64,000 nt of DNA from Pandoraea bronchicola. GTDB lineage: Bacteria; Pseudomonadota; Gammaproteobacteria; Burkholderiales; Burkholderiaceae. Positions 39,854 through 49,152 of the stretch are shown in pieces. The notes beneath the pieces were generated by a model. That model made no database searches and was not told where the DNA came from. It saw nothing but the letters and a program-made list of their open reading frames with translations. The stretch covers positions 248,001 to 312,000 of the forward strand of contig NZ_CABPST010000002.1 in NCBI RefSeq assembly GCF_902459805.1, in the 5' to 3' direction. The translations under genes and the position numbers were made by a program. Position 1 is the stretch's first letter. Every line of letters starts with the position of its first letter.

Positions 39854-41194
39854 TCAGGACTGCGTGTTGCCAGCCAGTTCTTCGAAGCTGACTTGCTTGT
39901 CGGTCACCTTGGCCTTACCCAGGACGAACTCGACAACGTTGTTCTCGACGACGAAACCTTCCATTTCCGCCATGCGCTGCTGATCGCCATAGTACCAGCG
40001 GACGACTTCTTGCGGGTCTTCGTAGCTCTTCGCGAACTCTTCGACTTCGGCCTTGATCTGCTCCGGCTTGGCTTGCAGGTCGTTCTGCTTGACCAGCTCA
40101 GCCAGAATCAGACCCAGCTTCACGCGACGCTCGGCTTGTTCCTTGAACATTTCAGCCGGGATCGGCACGTTGCCAGCATTAGGCACGCCGCGCTGCGTGA
40201 GGTCCTGACGAGCCATCGCCACCAGACGCTCCTGATCCTGAGCAATCAGCGCGTTGGGCACGTCCAGCTCTGCCACGGAGATCAGTGCGTTCATCACTTG
40301 ATCCTTCAGCAGGGCCTGCGTACGGCGCTTCACTTCGCGCGACAGGTTTTCCTTGATGTCAGCGCGCATCTTTTCGATGCTGCCGTCGGCGATGCCAAGC
40401 GACTTGGCGAACTCGGCGTCGACTTCCGGCAGGTGCGCCCACTCGACCTTCTTCAGCGTGACGGTGAACGTGGCAGTCTTACCGGCCACTTCCTTGCCGT
40501 GGTACTCGTCCGGGAACTTGAGTTCGAACGCCTTCGACTCGCCAACCTTCAGGCCCAGCGTGGCCTTCTCGAATTCCGGCAGCATGCGGCCTTCGCCCAG
40601 CACGAAGACGAAGTCTTCGGCGCTACCGCCAGCAAACACTTCGCCATCAATCTTGCCGACGAAGTCAACCGTCACGCGGTCGCCGTCCTTGGCTTCGACC
40701 GAGCCGCCGTCGCCGTGGGCACCGGCTTCGCCGCGCACGTGGTAATGCACGCGCTGCTTGCGCAGAATGTCGATGGTGCGATCGATCTCGGCTTCCGAGA
40801 CATCGGTCGTGGTGCGGCTGACTTCGGCCGCAGCCAGATCACCGATCTTGACTTCCGGGTAGATCTCGAACGTGGCGTCGAACGCGTATTCGGTGTCGGC
40901 AGCGTCGGCCTTCGGTGCGAAACGCGGTTGACCCGCCACGCGCAGATCCTGTTCCTTGCTGATTTCGAAGAACTGTTGGCCAACCTTGTCGCTCACGACT
41001 TCGGCTTCGACCTGACCACCGTATTGTTGGGTGACCATCTTCAGGGGCACCTTGCCCGGACGGAAGCCCGGCATGCGAACCGTCTTCGACAACTTCTGAA
41101 TGCGTGCCGCGACTTCTTTTTCGACTTCCTGCTTGGGCAGGGCGATGGTAAAGCGACGCTCGAGCTTGCCGAGGTTTTCAACAGCGATAGTCAT
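39854..41194 (-). CDS. tig: trigger factor (ribosome-associated chaperone)
   Basis: Chaperone that binds nascent chains at the ribosome exit, 446 residues. The ribosome-docking signature GFRPGK is at residues 43-48. The FKBP-type isomerase domain lies in the middle (residues about 155-245, [17 protein letters not shown]), and the C-terminal arms follow. It opens the run tig-clpP-clpX-lon. Confidence 0.97.
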   Translation of the reverse strand: MTIAVENLGKLERRFTIALPKQEVEKEVAARIQKLSKTVRMPGFRPGKVPLKMVTQQYGGQVEAEVVSDKVGQQFFEISKEQDLRVAGQPRFAPKADAADTEYAFDATFEIYPEVKIGDLAAAEVSRTTTDVSEAEIDRTIDILRKQRVHYHVRGEAGAHGDGGSVEAKDGDRVTVDFVGKIDGEVFAGGSAEDFVFVLGEGRMLPEFEKATLGLKVGESKAFELKFPDEYHGKEVAGKTATFTVTLKKVEWAHLPEVDAEFAKSLGIADGSIEKMRADIKENLSREVKRRTQALLKDQVMNALISVAELDVPNALIAQDQERLVAMARQDLTQRGVPNAGNVPIPAEMFKEQAERRVKLGLILAELVKQNDLQAKPEQIKAEVEEFAKSYEDPQEVVRWYYGDQQRMAEMEGFVVENNVVEFVLGKAKVTDKQVSFEELAGNTQS

Positions 41195-41550
41195 GAGGAT
41201 ATTCGTCCATCCAGAGGGTCGTTCTGTGTTGCGGCGAGGGAATGCCGCAAGCGGACCCAGTCAGTTAATCAACCTTGGGCCGGAACCGGCGATGCGACGC
41301 CAGCTTCCCTCCGCCCCCGACAAATCGGGGTGGCCCCAAAACGGTCTTGCACACAAAGCGGGACATTTTAGCAAACTATTGCCCCGCCTCCAGACTTTCC
41401 GGCCGTAAATCAGGGAAATCAGGCCATTTAGCCTTCACACACCTTCCCCGCGTCACTTGCCGCGTCAAGCGCGCCAGCATTGACCGGAACGACACTTTAG
41501 AGGGGGACATCCACAAAAAGATCTTGGGAGACGCACATTGACGCTCTAGG

Positions 41551-41583
41551 ATTCAATCGAACGTTTGAATGAAACATAGGTTC
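41551..41583. promoter_or_regulatory. two adjacent inverted repeats, candidate operators of the TetR regulator
   Basis: The first, 41551-41570, has perfect arms ATTCAA and TTGAAT with 8 of 10 positions symmetric overall. The second, 41569-41583, reads TGAAAC-N3-GGTTCA. They end 67 bases before the GTG of the TetR gene. Such sites are typical of TetR autoregulation, but no matching site was seen in front of the fadE gene. Confidence 0.5.
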
Positions 41584-41618
41584 ATAACGCGTTGAGCATA
41601 ACGCATTGAGATAACGCG
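41584..41618 (+). repeat. short direct repeat upstream of the TetR gene
   Basis: ATAACGC(G/A)TTGAG occurs at 41584-41596 and 41598-41610, and a partial third copy ATAACGCG at 41611-41618. The spacing of 13-14 bases puts the copies more than one helical turn apart. Confidence 0.7.
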
Positions 41619-41649
41619 GCATCTTGCTGCGTCTTACCGGAGGTTCGTC

Positions 41650-42480
41650 GTGAGCCCACGCCTCTCGGCCGGCCGACAAGCTGGCGATACCAAACTGCGC
41701 ATCCTGGATGCGGCAGAAGATCTTTTCATCGACTACGGCTACGAAGCCATGTCCTTGCGCCAGATTACGTCACGCGCCGAGGTCAATCTGGCTGCCGTCA
41801 ACTATCACTTCGGCAGCAAGGAAACGCTGCTTCAGGCCATGCTCTCGCGCCGGCTCGACCGGCTCAATGAGGAGCGCCTGGCGCTGCTCACGCGCGCCGA
41901 AGCCGCCTGGCCAGCGACACAGCTGACCTGCGAACATGTGCTCGGGGCGATGTTCATCCCTGCCCTGGCAATTTCCCATCATCGCGATATCGGCGGACCG
42001 GCGTTCCTGCGCCTGCTCGGGCGTGTCTATGCCGATCCGTCCCCGTTCATTCGCGACTATTTGCAGCAACATTACGCCCCGGTGTTCGAGCGCTTCTTCG
42101 AAGCCTTCGCCCGTGCGTTGCCCGAGTTGCCGCGCCAGGAACTGGGCTGGCGGCTGCACTTCGCCCTGCAAGCCCTATCCGGCGTGCTGGCGAGCAGCGA
42201 CACCTCGCGATTGATCGACACCTTCGCGCAAGGCCAGCCGATGGGCGACCTGCAGGTCGTCGCACGGCTCACCGCGCTCATGGTGGCAGCGCTCAAGGCG
42301 CCAATGCCGGGCGAGGAACAACTGGCGAGCTTCGCTGCGGTCTTCGCGCTTGCGAAAGACGCCGACGTCACACCTCCTCGGGAAGCCTGGCATGACGCAG
42401 ATCACGCCCGTCCCGCCTCACAAGACGGCAGGGACGGCCCAGCGTCCAGCGACAACGACCGCGCGTTCGCAAGCGCCTGA
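41650..42480 (+). CDS. TetR family transcriptional regulator (probable fatty-acid degradation repressor)
   Basis: DNA-binding repressor of 276 residues. The helix-turn-helix is at residues 36-62 (LRQITSRAEVNLAAVNYHFGSKETLL). A larger ligand-binding domain follows, and the last 40 residues are acidic and low complexity. Translation starts with GTG, six bases after GGAGG. It lies 292 bp upstream of, and in the same direction as, a fatty-acid oxidation operon, so an acyl-CoA-responsive role like PsrA/FadR-type TetR proteins is a reasonable inference, not shown. Confidence 0.88.
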   Translation: MSPRLSAGRQAGDTKLRILDAAEDLFIDYGYEAMSLRQITSRAEVNLAAVNYHFGSKETLLQAMLSRRLDRLNEERLALLTRAEAAWPATQLTCEHVLGAMFIPALAISHHRDIGGPAFLRLLGRVYADPSPFIRDYLQQHYAPVFERFFEAFARALPELPRQELGWRLHFALQALSGVLASSDTSRLIDTFAQGQPMGDLQVVARLTALMVAALKAPMPGEEQLASFAAVFALAKDADVTPPREAWHDADHARPASQDGRDGPASSDNDRAFASA

Positions 42481-42498
42481 AGGCATTCCCGAAGATCA

Positions 42499-42525
42499 CC
42501 GCAGCGTGCGCCAATGGCGCTGCGG
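42499..42525 (+). terminator. hairpin after the TetR gene
   Basis: Perfect 8-bp arms CCGCAGCG and CGCTGCGG, 18 bases past the TetR stop. No U tract. It may separate the regulator from the fadE operon. The remaining 247 bases to fadE show no gene. Confidence 0.35.
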
Positions 42526-42772
42526 CAGCGTCAGAATTGTTCGCGAATAGCGATCGGATTGCCAACGCATCACTCGAATTCCCGGCGCACCGGCGGGTCG
42601 CCGAACGATCCAACAAGAACGCCATCGCCAGTTTGCCCTGCGCGCAATGTCAGCGAACCATTGGCAGATGGCAGGAAGACGACAGCCCCCATGCTTGCCG
42701 GGCATAGCGAATATGCCATCAAGGGAATCGCGCACGGCACTTGCGGCGAAGCTGAACCGAAGGGAGGAGAAA

Positions 42773-45274
42773 ATGGTGACCGTATGGATTCTCGCGTTTG
42801 TCGTGGGCGTGTCTGCCCTGCTTTTCTATCGTGCGCATGCCTGGCAGTGGCTCATCGCCACGGCGCTATGGGTCGGCGCAGGGGCCACGGCAGGACTGAC
42901 GGGGACCGTCGCGACGGTCGTACTCGCCGTCGTCTTCATCTTGCCTGCGCTGCTTCTGAGTATCGGCCCGTTGCGCCGCGCGTGGATCACCGCGCCAATA
43001 CTCACGAAGTTCCGCACGATCATGCCGGAAATGTCGGAGACGGAGAAAGACGCCATCGAAGCCGGCACCGTCTGGTGGGATGCCGATCTGTTCTCCGGCC
43101 GCCCGGACTGGCAGAAATTCATGGCGCTGCCCGCGCCCGCCTTGTCTGCCGAAGAACAGGCCTTCATGGAGCACGAAGTCGAGCACCTGTGCGACCTGTC
43201 CAACGACTGGGAAAGCACGCAGGTCTGGCAAGATCTGCCGCCGAAAGCATGGCAATACGCGAAGGACGCCGGCTTTCTCGGAATGATCATCCCCAAGCGC
43301 TACGGGGGTCTTGAATTCTCTGCCTATGCGCACTCGCAAGTGGTCATGAAGCTGGCTTCGCGGTGCTCCGCCGCCGCCGTCTCGGTCATGGTGCCGAACT
43401 CGCTCGGCCCGGCCGAACTCCTGTTGCACTATGGCACCGAGGCGCAAAAGAACTATTACCTGCCGCGTCTGGCAAAAGGGGAAGAGATTCCCTGCTTCGC
43501 GCTTACGAGCCCCTACGCGGGCTCCGACGCCGCCGCCATTCCAGACATTGGCGTCGTGTGCCGCGGCGTACACGACGGCCGCGAAACGCTGGGCTTCCGT
43601 GTCACATGGAGCAAGCGCTACATCACGCTCGGTCCGATCGCGACGGTGCTGGGTCTCGCCTTCCGCGCCCTCGACCCCGACCATCTGCTGGGCAACGACG
43701 ACGAGCCGGGCATCACCTGCGCATTGATTCCGACGAACCATCCGGGCGTGGTGATCGGACGTCGCCACTGGCCGCTGAACGCCGTGTTTCAGAACGGCCC
43801 CAACGCCGGCAAAGACGTCTTCATTCCGCTCGACTGGGTCATTGGCGGTCAGGCGCAGGTTGGCAAGGGCTGGCGGATGCTGATGGAGTGTCTTGCCGCT
43901 GGCCGTGCGATCTCGCTGCCGTCGTCGAACGTCGGCTATTCGAAGATCGCGGTGCGTGCCACCGGCGCATACGCTGCCGTGCGCCGTCAATTCCGCACAC
44001 CGATCGGTAAATTCGAAGGGGTACAGGAAGCGCTCGCGCGCATGGCCGGCAATTTGTACGCGATGGACGCGGCACGACGCATGGCAGCGCTTGCCGTCGA
44101 TCTGGGCGAAAAGCCTTCGGTAATCTCCGCCATCGCGAAGTACCACGTGACCGAGCGCGCCCGCAAAGTGGTGAACGACGGCATGGATGTCGTGGCGGGC
44201 AAGGGCATCTGCATGGGCCCGAACAACTTCCTCGCCCGCGCCTATCAGCAGATCCCGGTGTCGATCACGGTCGAGGGCGCCAACATCATGACGCGCTGTC
44301 TGATGATCTTCGGCCAGGGTGCGATCCGATGCCATCCCTACGTGCTCAAAGAACTCGCCGCCGCGCAAACGGCGGATCGCACGGCAGCCGTACGCGCGTT
44401 CGACGACGCCCTCTTCGGCCATCTGACCTTCGTCACGAGCAACATCGTGCGGGGCGCGTTGCAGGGCATCACGCATGCGCGATTCTCGTCCGTACCGTCG
44501 AATGCCGCACCCGAACTGCATGCCTACTACCGCGCCGCGAATCGCATGTCGACGCTTCTCGCCATCGCTGCCGACGTCTCGATGGCGGTGCTCGGCGGCT
44601 CGCTCAAGCGTCGCGAGAGCATCTCGGGCCGTCTGGGGGACATCCTCTCGCAACTGTTCCTGCTCACGGCAACGCTCAAGCGCTTCGAAGACGAGGGCCG
44701 CCCCGAAGCCGATCTGCCGCTAGTGCATTGGGCCGCACAAGACGCCCTCTGGCAGGCGCGCGAAGCCTTCGAAGGCGTGCTCGCCAACTATCCGTCGCGC
44801 GTTGCCGCCTGGTGGATGCACTGGAAGCTCACGCCGCTCGGCCTGCCGTACGCCAAGCCGTCCGACGCGCTCGCCGCGCGGGTGGCCGAATTGATGCAAA
44901 CGCCGGGCGCCACGCGCGAGCGCCTCATCGCCGGGAGCTACTCGCCGCGCGTCGAGATCGACGGGCTCGCCTATGGCGAGATCGTCTTCCAGATGACGCC
45001 ACAGGTCACCGCCATCGAGCAGCGTCTGCGCACGGCGGTCAAGGAAGGCCGTCTGCCGACGATGCCGCAAAGCCTGCCCGAATTCACCGAATGGGTGAAC
45101 CACGCGGCGACGCTGCAGCTCGTAAGCGACGAGGAGCAGCGGGTGCTGGTCCAGTACGCTGACTATGCGGCGCGCGCGGTGGCCGTCGACGACTTCCCGG
45201 CCGACTTCGGACGCCTTGCCGACGTGCAGCACGCCCAACAACAAGAAGCCGCCGACGAAGCGCTCACCCCGTGA
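42773..45274 (+). CDS. fadE: acyl-CoA dehydrogenase (FadE type)
   Basis: Catalyses the first step of beta-oxidation, forming trans-2-enoyl-CoA. The 833-residue protein has two hydrophobic N-terminal segments (residues about 3-20 and 24-62), as in E. coli FadE, then the dehydrogenase fold (CFALTSPYAGSDAAAIPD, RQFRTPIGKFEGVQEALARMAG) and a long C-terminal domain. The ATG at this position follows GGGAGGAGAAA, an excellent ribosome site; upstream in-frame ATGs do not. It is first in an operon with reductase, dehydratase, thiolase, ligase and DUF1571 genes. Confidence 0.95.
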   Translation: MVTVWILAFVVGVSALLFYRAHAWQWLIATALWVGAGATAGLTGTVATVVLAVVFILPALLLSIGPLRRAWITAPILTKFRTIMPEMSETEKDAIEAGTVWWDADLFSGRPDWQKFMALPAPALSAEEQAFMEHEVEHLCDLSNDWESTQVWQDLPPKAWQYAKDAGFLGMIIPKRYGGLEFSAYAHSQVVMKLASRCSAAAVSVMVPNSLGPAELLLHYGTEAQKNYYLPRLAKGEEIPCFALTSPYAGSDAAAIPDIGVVCRGVHDGRETLGFRVTWSKRYITLGPIATVLGLAFRALDPDHLLGNDDEPGITCALIPTNHPGVVIGRRHWPLNAVFQNGPNAGKDVFIPLDWVIGGQAQVGKGWRMLMECLAAGRAISLPSSNVGYSKIAVRATGAYAAVRRQFRTPIGKFEGVQEALARMAGNLYAMDAARRMAALAVDLGEKPSVISAIAKYHVTERARKVVNDGMDVVAGKGICMGPNNFLARAYQQIPVSITVEGANIMTRCLMIFGQGAIRCHPYVLKELAAAQTADRTAAVRAFDDALFGHLTFVTSNIVRGALQGITHARFSSVPSNAAPELHAYYRAANRMSTLLAIAADVSMAVLGGSLKRRESISGRLGDILSQLFLLTATLKRFEDEGRPEADLPLVHWAAQDALWQAREAFEGVLANYPSRVAAWWMHWKLTPLGLPYAKPSDALAARVAELMQTPGATRERLIAGSYSPRVEIDGLAYGEIVFQMTPQVTAIEQRLRTAVKEGRLPTMPQSLPEFTEWVNHAATLQLVSDEEQRVLVQYADYAARAVAVDDFPADFGRLADVQHAQQQEAADEALTP

Positions 45275-45320
45275 GCCGGCCGATCTGCCGCTGCCCCATC
45301 ACTCTGAGGATTTCTGCGCC

Positions 45321-46748
45321 GTGACGACGTCCGACCGATACCTTGCCTTCGCCAACTCCGCCGTGGGCAGCCGTCTGGCCAATGCGCTGGGATTGCCCCG
45401 CCCCGTACCGCTTGAGCGCATGCCGCCCTACGGCGACACCGAAACGCACATCATTGCGCCCCCGCTCGCCGTCGTGGGCGGCGCAGGGGACGCGCCGCTG
45501 CTGCCGGGCCTCGCCCGCGAATTGCATTGGCTCGGCGTTCCCAGCCTTGCCCATGTAGCGCGACTCGACTGGATTTCGTACGCCAACAAGGCGGGTACGA
45601 TGAGCGGGCGCTTCAACCCGGTTGAAGGCGTGCGCCCCAAAGCGCTGTTGTTCGACGCCAGCGCCATCGCCAATACGGGCGAACTGAGCGCGCTCTATAC
45701 GTTCTTCCACGACACCCTCGCCACACTCGACCGATGCGCCCGGGTGCTCGTGCTGGGCTTGCCACCGTCGCTGGCGTCGACGCCGCAGGCCAGCATTGCG
45801 CAGCGTGCGCTGGAGGGTTTCGTGCGCTCGCTCGCGAAGGAACTCAAGCGCGGGGCCACCGCGCAATTGCTTTACATCGCACCGCATGCCCGCGAAGCCC
45901 TGCACTCCACGTTGCGCTTCTTCCTCTCGCCGCGCGCCGCTTACGTGAGCGGGCAGGCCGTCACTTTGCAGGACCCCGTGTTCGAAACACCGCCGATGCG
46001 CGATCAGCGTCCGCTTGCCGGGCAAGTCGCGGTTGTGACAGGCGCGGCGCGCGGTATTGGCGAAGCCATCGCCACCGTGTTGGCACGCGACGGGGCACAC
46101 GTCGTGTGCGTCGATGTCCCGGCCGCACAGACCCCGCTCGATGCTGTCGCGGCGCGCCTGGAAGGCAGCGCCCTCGCATGCGACATCACCGCACCGGAGG
46201 CTGGCGTCACGCTGCTAGCCCATCTGGCGACGCATGCACCACGCGGGCTCGACATCCTCGTACACAACGCCGGCATCACGCGCGACAAGACCCTCGCGCG
46301 CATGAGCGAAGCGCAATGGCAAAGCGTGCTCGACATCAATGTCGGTGCGCCACAACGGCTTAACGCCGCGCTGCTCGACGCTGGCGTGCTGCGCGCCAAC
46401 AGCCGGATCGTCGGTGTGGCGTCGATCAGCGGCATTGCGGGGAATCGCGGGCAGACGAACTACGCGGCGTCCAAGGCGGCCGTGATCGGCATGGTCGAGG
46501 CGTGGTCGCCGGTGCTCGCCGAGCGCCACATCAGCATCAACGCCGTCGCCCCCGGGTTCATTGAGACGCAGATGACTGCCGCGGTGCCGTTCGCCATTCG
46601 CGAGGCCGGACGCCGCATGAACTCGCTCGGCCAGGGCGGTCAGCCAGTCGACGTCGCCGAGACCATCGCGTGGCTTGCACATCCGGCTTCCGGCGCGCTG
46701 ACCGGGCAGGTCGTGCGTGTATGCGGTCAAAGCCTGCTGGGAGCGTGA
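45321..46748 (+). CDS. 3-oxoacyl-(ACP/CoA) reductase, FabG4-like two-domain SDR
   Basis: A 475-residue high-molecular-weight FabG. Residues 1-210 form a domain with no motif I recognise as catalytic, as in mycobacterial FabG4. From about residue 230 there is a complete SDR: VAVVTGAARGIGEAIA, NAGITRDKTL, and catalytic Ser-Tyr-Lys in ASISGIAGNRGQTNYAASKAA. Translation starts with GTG, with GAGGA upstream. In this operon it would act as the 3-hydroxyacyl-CoA dehydrogenase step. It lies 46 bp after fadE and 2 bp before the MaoC gene. Confidence 0.92.
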   Translation: MTTSDRYLAFANSAVGSRLANALGLPRPVPLERMPPYGDTETHIIAPPLAVVGGAGDAPLLPGLARELHWLGVPSLAHVARLDWISYANKAGTMSGRFNPVEGVRPKALLFDASAIANTGELSALYTFFHDTLATLDRCARVLVLGLPPSLASTPQASIAQRALEGFVRSLAKELKRGATAQLLYIAPHAREALHSTLRFFLSPRAAYVSGQAVTLQDPVFETPPMRDQRPLAGQVAVVTGAARGIGEAIATVLARDGAHVVCVDVPAAQTPLDAVAARLEGSALACDITAPEAGVTLLAHLATHAPRGLDILVHNAGITRDKTLARMSEAQWQSVLDINVGAPQRLNAALLDAGVLRANSRIVGVASISGIAGNRGQTNYAASKAAVIGMVEAWSPVLAERHISINAVAPGFIETQMTAAVPFAIREAGRRMNSLGQGGQPVDVAETIAWLAHPASGALTGQVVRVCGQSLLGA

Positions 46749-46750
46749 CC

Positions 46751-47707
46751 ATGGCCAACGACCGTCCTCTCGATCCGCCGGACACCGTCTCGCCCCCTCC
46801 GGCGAGCGCGCAACCGGCCATCAACGTCACGCATCTTCCCTCGCCGCTGCGTCTGTTGCTGCGCGCATTACTGTCGGCGCGCAAACCTGCGAGAGCACAA
46901 CCGCTGCCATCGCTGGCTTTCGAGCGCCGTAATGTCCTGCTCGATGCGAACGACATCGCTCGTTATGCGCGCTTGTGCGGCTTTGCCGACAGCCACGGCG
47001 TACCGCCAACGTGGCCGCATTTGCTCGCCTTCCCGTTGCATATGCTGTTGATGACAGACCGTGCGTTTCCGTTCGCCATGCTCGGCATGGTGCATCTGGC
47101 GAATCGCATCCGTCTGCACGCACCACTCGCTGCCGGAGATCGGCTTGACTTCGACGTGCGGTGCGGCACGCTGTACGCGCATGACAAGGGACAGGTTTTC
47201 GCCGTGCTCACGACCGCCCGCCGCGATGGCGACGTTGTGTGGTCGGGCGAGAGCCTGTACCTGCGCACCGGCGTGCACGACGCACTTGGCGCCCCCTATC
47301 GTGCCGAACTGCGCACCAACTCCTCCCTCGTGCAAACCGCCACGTGGCAAGTGCCGGGCGATCTCGGCCGACAGTACGCGCGCGTCTCCGGCGATTACAA
47401 CCCGATTCACCTCTGGCCGGTCACCGCCAGGCTGTTCGGTTTTCCGCGACCGATCATTCACGGCATGTGGAGCTTCGCCCGTGCGCTCGCCGCAGTGCTG
47501 CCCGCCGACGCGCGGCACCTCGACCTTCTGGTGGAATTCAAAACACCCCTGCTGCTGCCGGGAGAAGCCACGTTCTGGTGCGATTCGCACAGCCGCGCCT
47601 TCGAATTACGCGACGCCGCAGGCGCCGTGCCCCATCTTCGCGGACGGTGGCAAGCCGCGCCGAGCGCGTCACCCTCCATCAACACGTTCGCTACGGACCG
47701 TTCATGA
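46751..47707 (+). CDS. MaoC-like (R)-specific enoyl-CoA hydratase
   Basis: A 318-residue double-hotdog protein. The C-terminal hydratase motif is clear: ARVSGDYNPIHLWPVTARLFGFPRPIIHGMW, with the catalytic Asp and His. The N-terminal half lacks the motif. It would supply the hydration step between the FadE and FabG4 products with R stereochemistry, a route parallel to the FadB-type S route at 8.6-10.7 kb. The ATG follows the FabG4 stop by two bases, and its own stop overlaps the thiolase start (ATGA). Confidence 0.9.
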   Translation: MANDRPLDPPDTVSPPPASAQPAINVTHLPSPLRLLLRALLSARKPARAQPLPSLAFERRNVLLDANDIARYARLCGFADSHGVPPTWPHLLAFPLHMLLMTDRAFPFAMLGMVHLANRIRLHAPLAAGDRLDFDVRCGTLYAHDKGQVFAVLTTARRDGDVVWSGESLYLRTGVHDALGAPYRAELRTNSSLVQTATWQVPGDLGRQYARVSGDYNPIHLWPVTARLFGFPRPIIHGMWSFARALAAVLPADARHLDLLVEFKTPLLLPGEATFWCDSHSRAFELRDAAGAVPHLRGRWQAAPSASPSINTFATDRS

Positions 47708-49023
47708 GCGCCTTCAAACCTACTGCGCCTGCCCCCGCGCTTCGCCGCGTTGCCATCCTGGGCGGCAACCGCATCCCGTTCGCGCGTTCAAACACGGCCT
47801 ATGCCACGGCGTCGAATCAGGAGATGTTGACCGCAGCGATTCAAGGTCTCGTCGACCGCTTCGAGCTGCATGGCCAGATTTTGGGCGAGGTCGCTGCCGG
47901 CGCCGTCCTCAAACACGCCCGCGACTTCAATCTGACGCGCGAGTCCGTTCTCTCGACCACGCTCGCCCCGCAGACCCCAGCCTACGACGTTCAACAAGCG
48001 TGCGGCACGGGCCTCGAGACGGCGATTCTCACCGGCAACAAGATCGCGCTCGGCCAGATTGACGTGGCCATCGCGGGTGGCGTCGACACGGCGTCGGACG
48101 CCCCCATCGGAGTGAACGAAAGGCTCCGCAAAATTCTGCTCGAAGCGAATCGGCAACGCAGCACCGGCGGCAAGCTCGGCGCGCTCGCGAAGGTGCGTCC
48201 CGGCATGTTGTTCAGCCCTGCTCTGCCGCGCAATGGCGAGCCGCGCACGGGCTTGTCGATGGGCGAGCATTGCGAATGGATGGCCAAGCGCTGGCAAATC
48301 GAACGCGCCGCGCAGGATGAACTCACGCTAGCGAGCCATCGACATCTGGCGGCTGCGTATGAGCGTGGGTTCTTCCTCGACCTGATGACGCCATTTCGCG
48401 GCTTGCAACGCGACAACAACCTGCGGCCCGACGTCTCGCTCGACAAGCTGGCCAGCCTGAAGCCGGTGTTCGACCGCAGCGCCACGGGCACGCTCACCGC
48501 AGGCAACTCGACACCGCTCACCGACGGCGCCTCGAGCGTGTTGCTCGCAAGCGAGGACTGGGCGCGAGCACACAATGTCCCGGTACTCGCCTATCTGACG
48601 TATTCGCAAACGGCTGCCGTCGACTTCTTCAACCCTGACGAGACGCAGCGCGAAGGCCTGCTCATGGCGCCTGCGTATGCAGTGCCGCGCATGCTGGCGC
48701 AGGCCGGACTCACATTGCAGGACTTCGACTTCTACGAAATTCACGAGGCGTTCGCCGCGCAGGTGCTTTGCACGTTGAAAGCGTGGGAAGACCCGCAGTA
48801 CTGCCGTGACAAGCTCGGACTCGCCGCGCCGCTAGGCAGCATCGACCGGCAGCGGTTGAACGTCAACGGCAGTTCGCTCGCCTGCGGGCACCCGTTCGCA
48901 GCGACGGGTGCCCGCATTCTCGCCACGCTCGCCAAGCTGCTGGCCGAACGTGGCGGCGGGCGGGGCCTCATCTCGATTTGCGCGGCCGGCGGACAAGGTG
49001 TGGTCGCGATGTTGGAGCGATAA
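47704..49023 (+). CDS. fadI: acetyl-CoA C-acyltransferase (thiolase, FadI-like)
   Basis: Cleaves 3-ketoacyl-CoA to acetyl-CoA and a shortened acyl-CoA. The 439-residue protein carries the nucleophile cysteine in VQQACGTGLETA, the histidine in YEIHEAFAAQ, the SLACGHPFAATGAR motif, and the second cysteine in SICAAGGQG. It starts four bases inside the MaoC gene. The long N-terminal form resembles FadI of the trifunctional complex more than FadA. Confidence 0.93.
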   Translation: MSAFKPTAPAPALRRVAILGGNRIPFARSNTAYATASNQEMLTAAIQGLVDRFELHGQILGEVAAGAVLKHARDFNLTRESVLSTTLAPQTPAYDVQQACGTGLETAILTGNKIALGQIDVAIAGGVDTASDAPIGVNERLRKILLEANRQRSTGGKLGALAKVRPGMLFSPALPRNGEPRTGLSMGEHCEWMAKRWQIERAAQDELTLASHRHLAAAYERGFFLDLMTPFRGLQRDNNLRPDVSLDKLASLKPVFDRSATGTLTAGNSTPLTDGASSVLLASEDWARAHNVPVLAYLTYSQTAAVDFFNPDETQREGLLMAPAYAVPRMLAQAGLTLQDFDFYEIHEAFAAQVLCTLKAWEDPQYCRDKLGLAAPLGSIDRQRLNVNGSSLACGHPFAATGARILATLAKLLAERGGGRGLISICAAGGQGVVAMLER

Positions 49024-49152
49024 CGCCGCAAGCGGCGAAAGCGAAGCCAGTGATTCAGGGGCAGCCGGAAACACGGCCCTGCGCGCGGATGCGAGTTGCC
49101 AACAGAGCGACCCATCGGCTGCGGGTACCCGTGCACAAGAATGGAGACAACG

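Larger units (their letters stand above)
41195..41649. other. 455-bp intergenic region between tig and a TetR regulator
   Basis: No open frame here looks like a gene. It must hold the tig promoter; a TAAAAT at 41365-41370 on the minus strand is a weak -10 candidate. The half next to the TetR gene is AT-richer and carries two palindromes and a 2.6-copy direct repeat, listed separately. Confidence 0.7.

Noticed and set aside
42481-42772. A small minus-strand gene between the TetR and fadE genes
   Set aside because: The frames are arginine-rich shadows without start signals; only a hairpin is credible.
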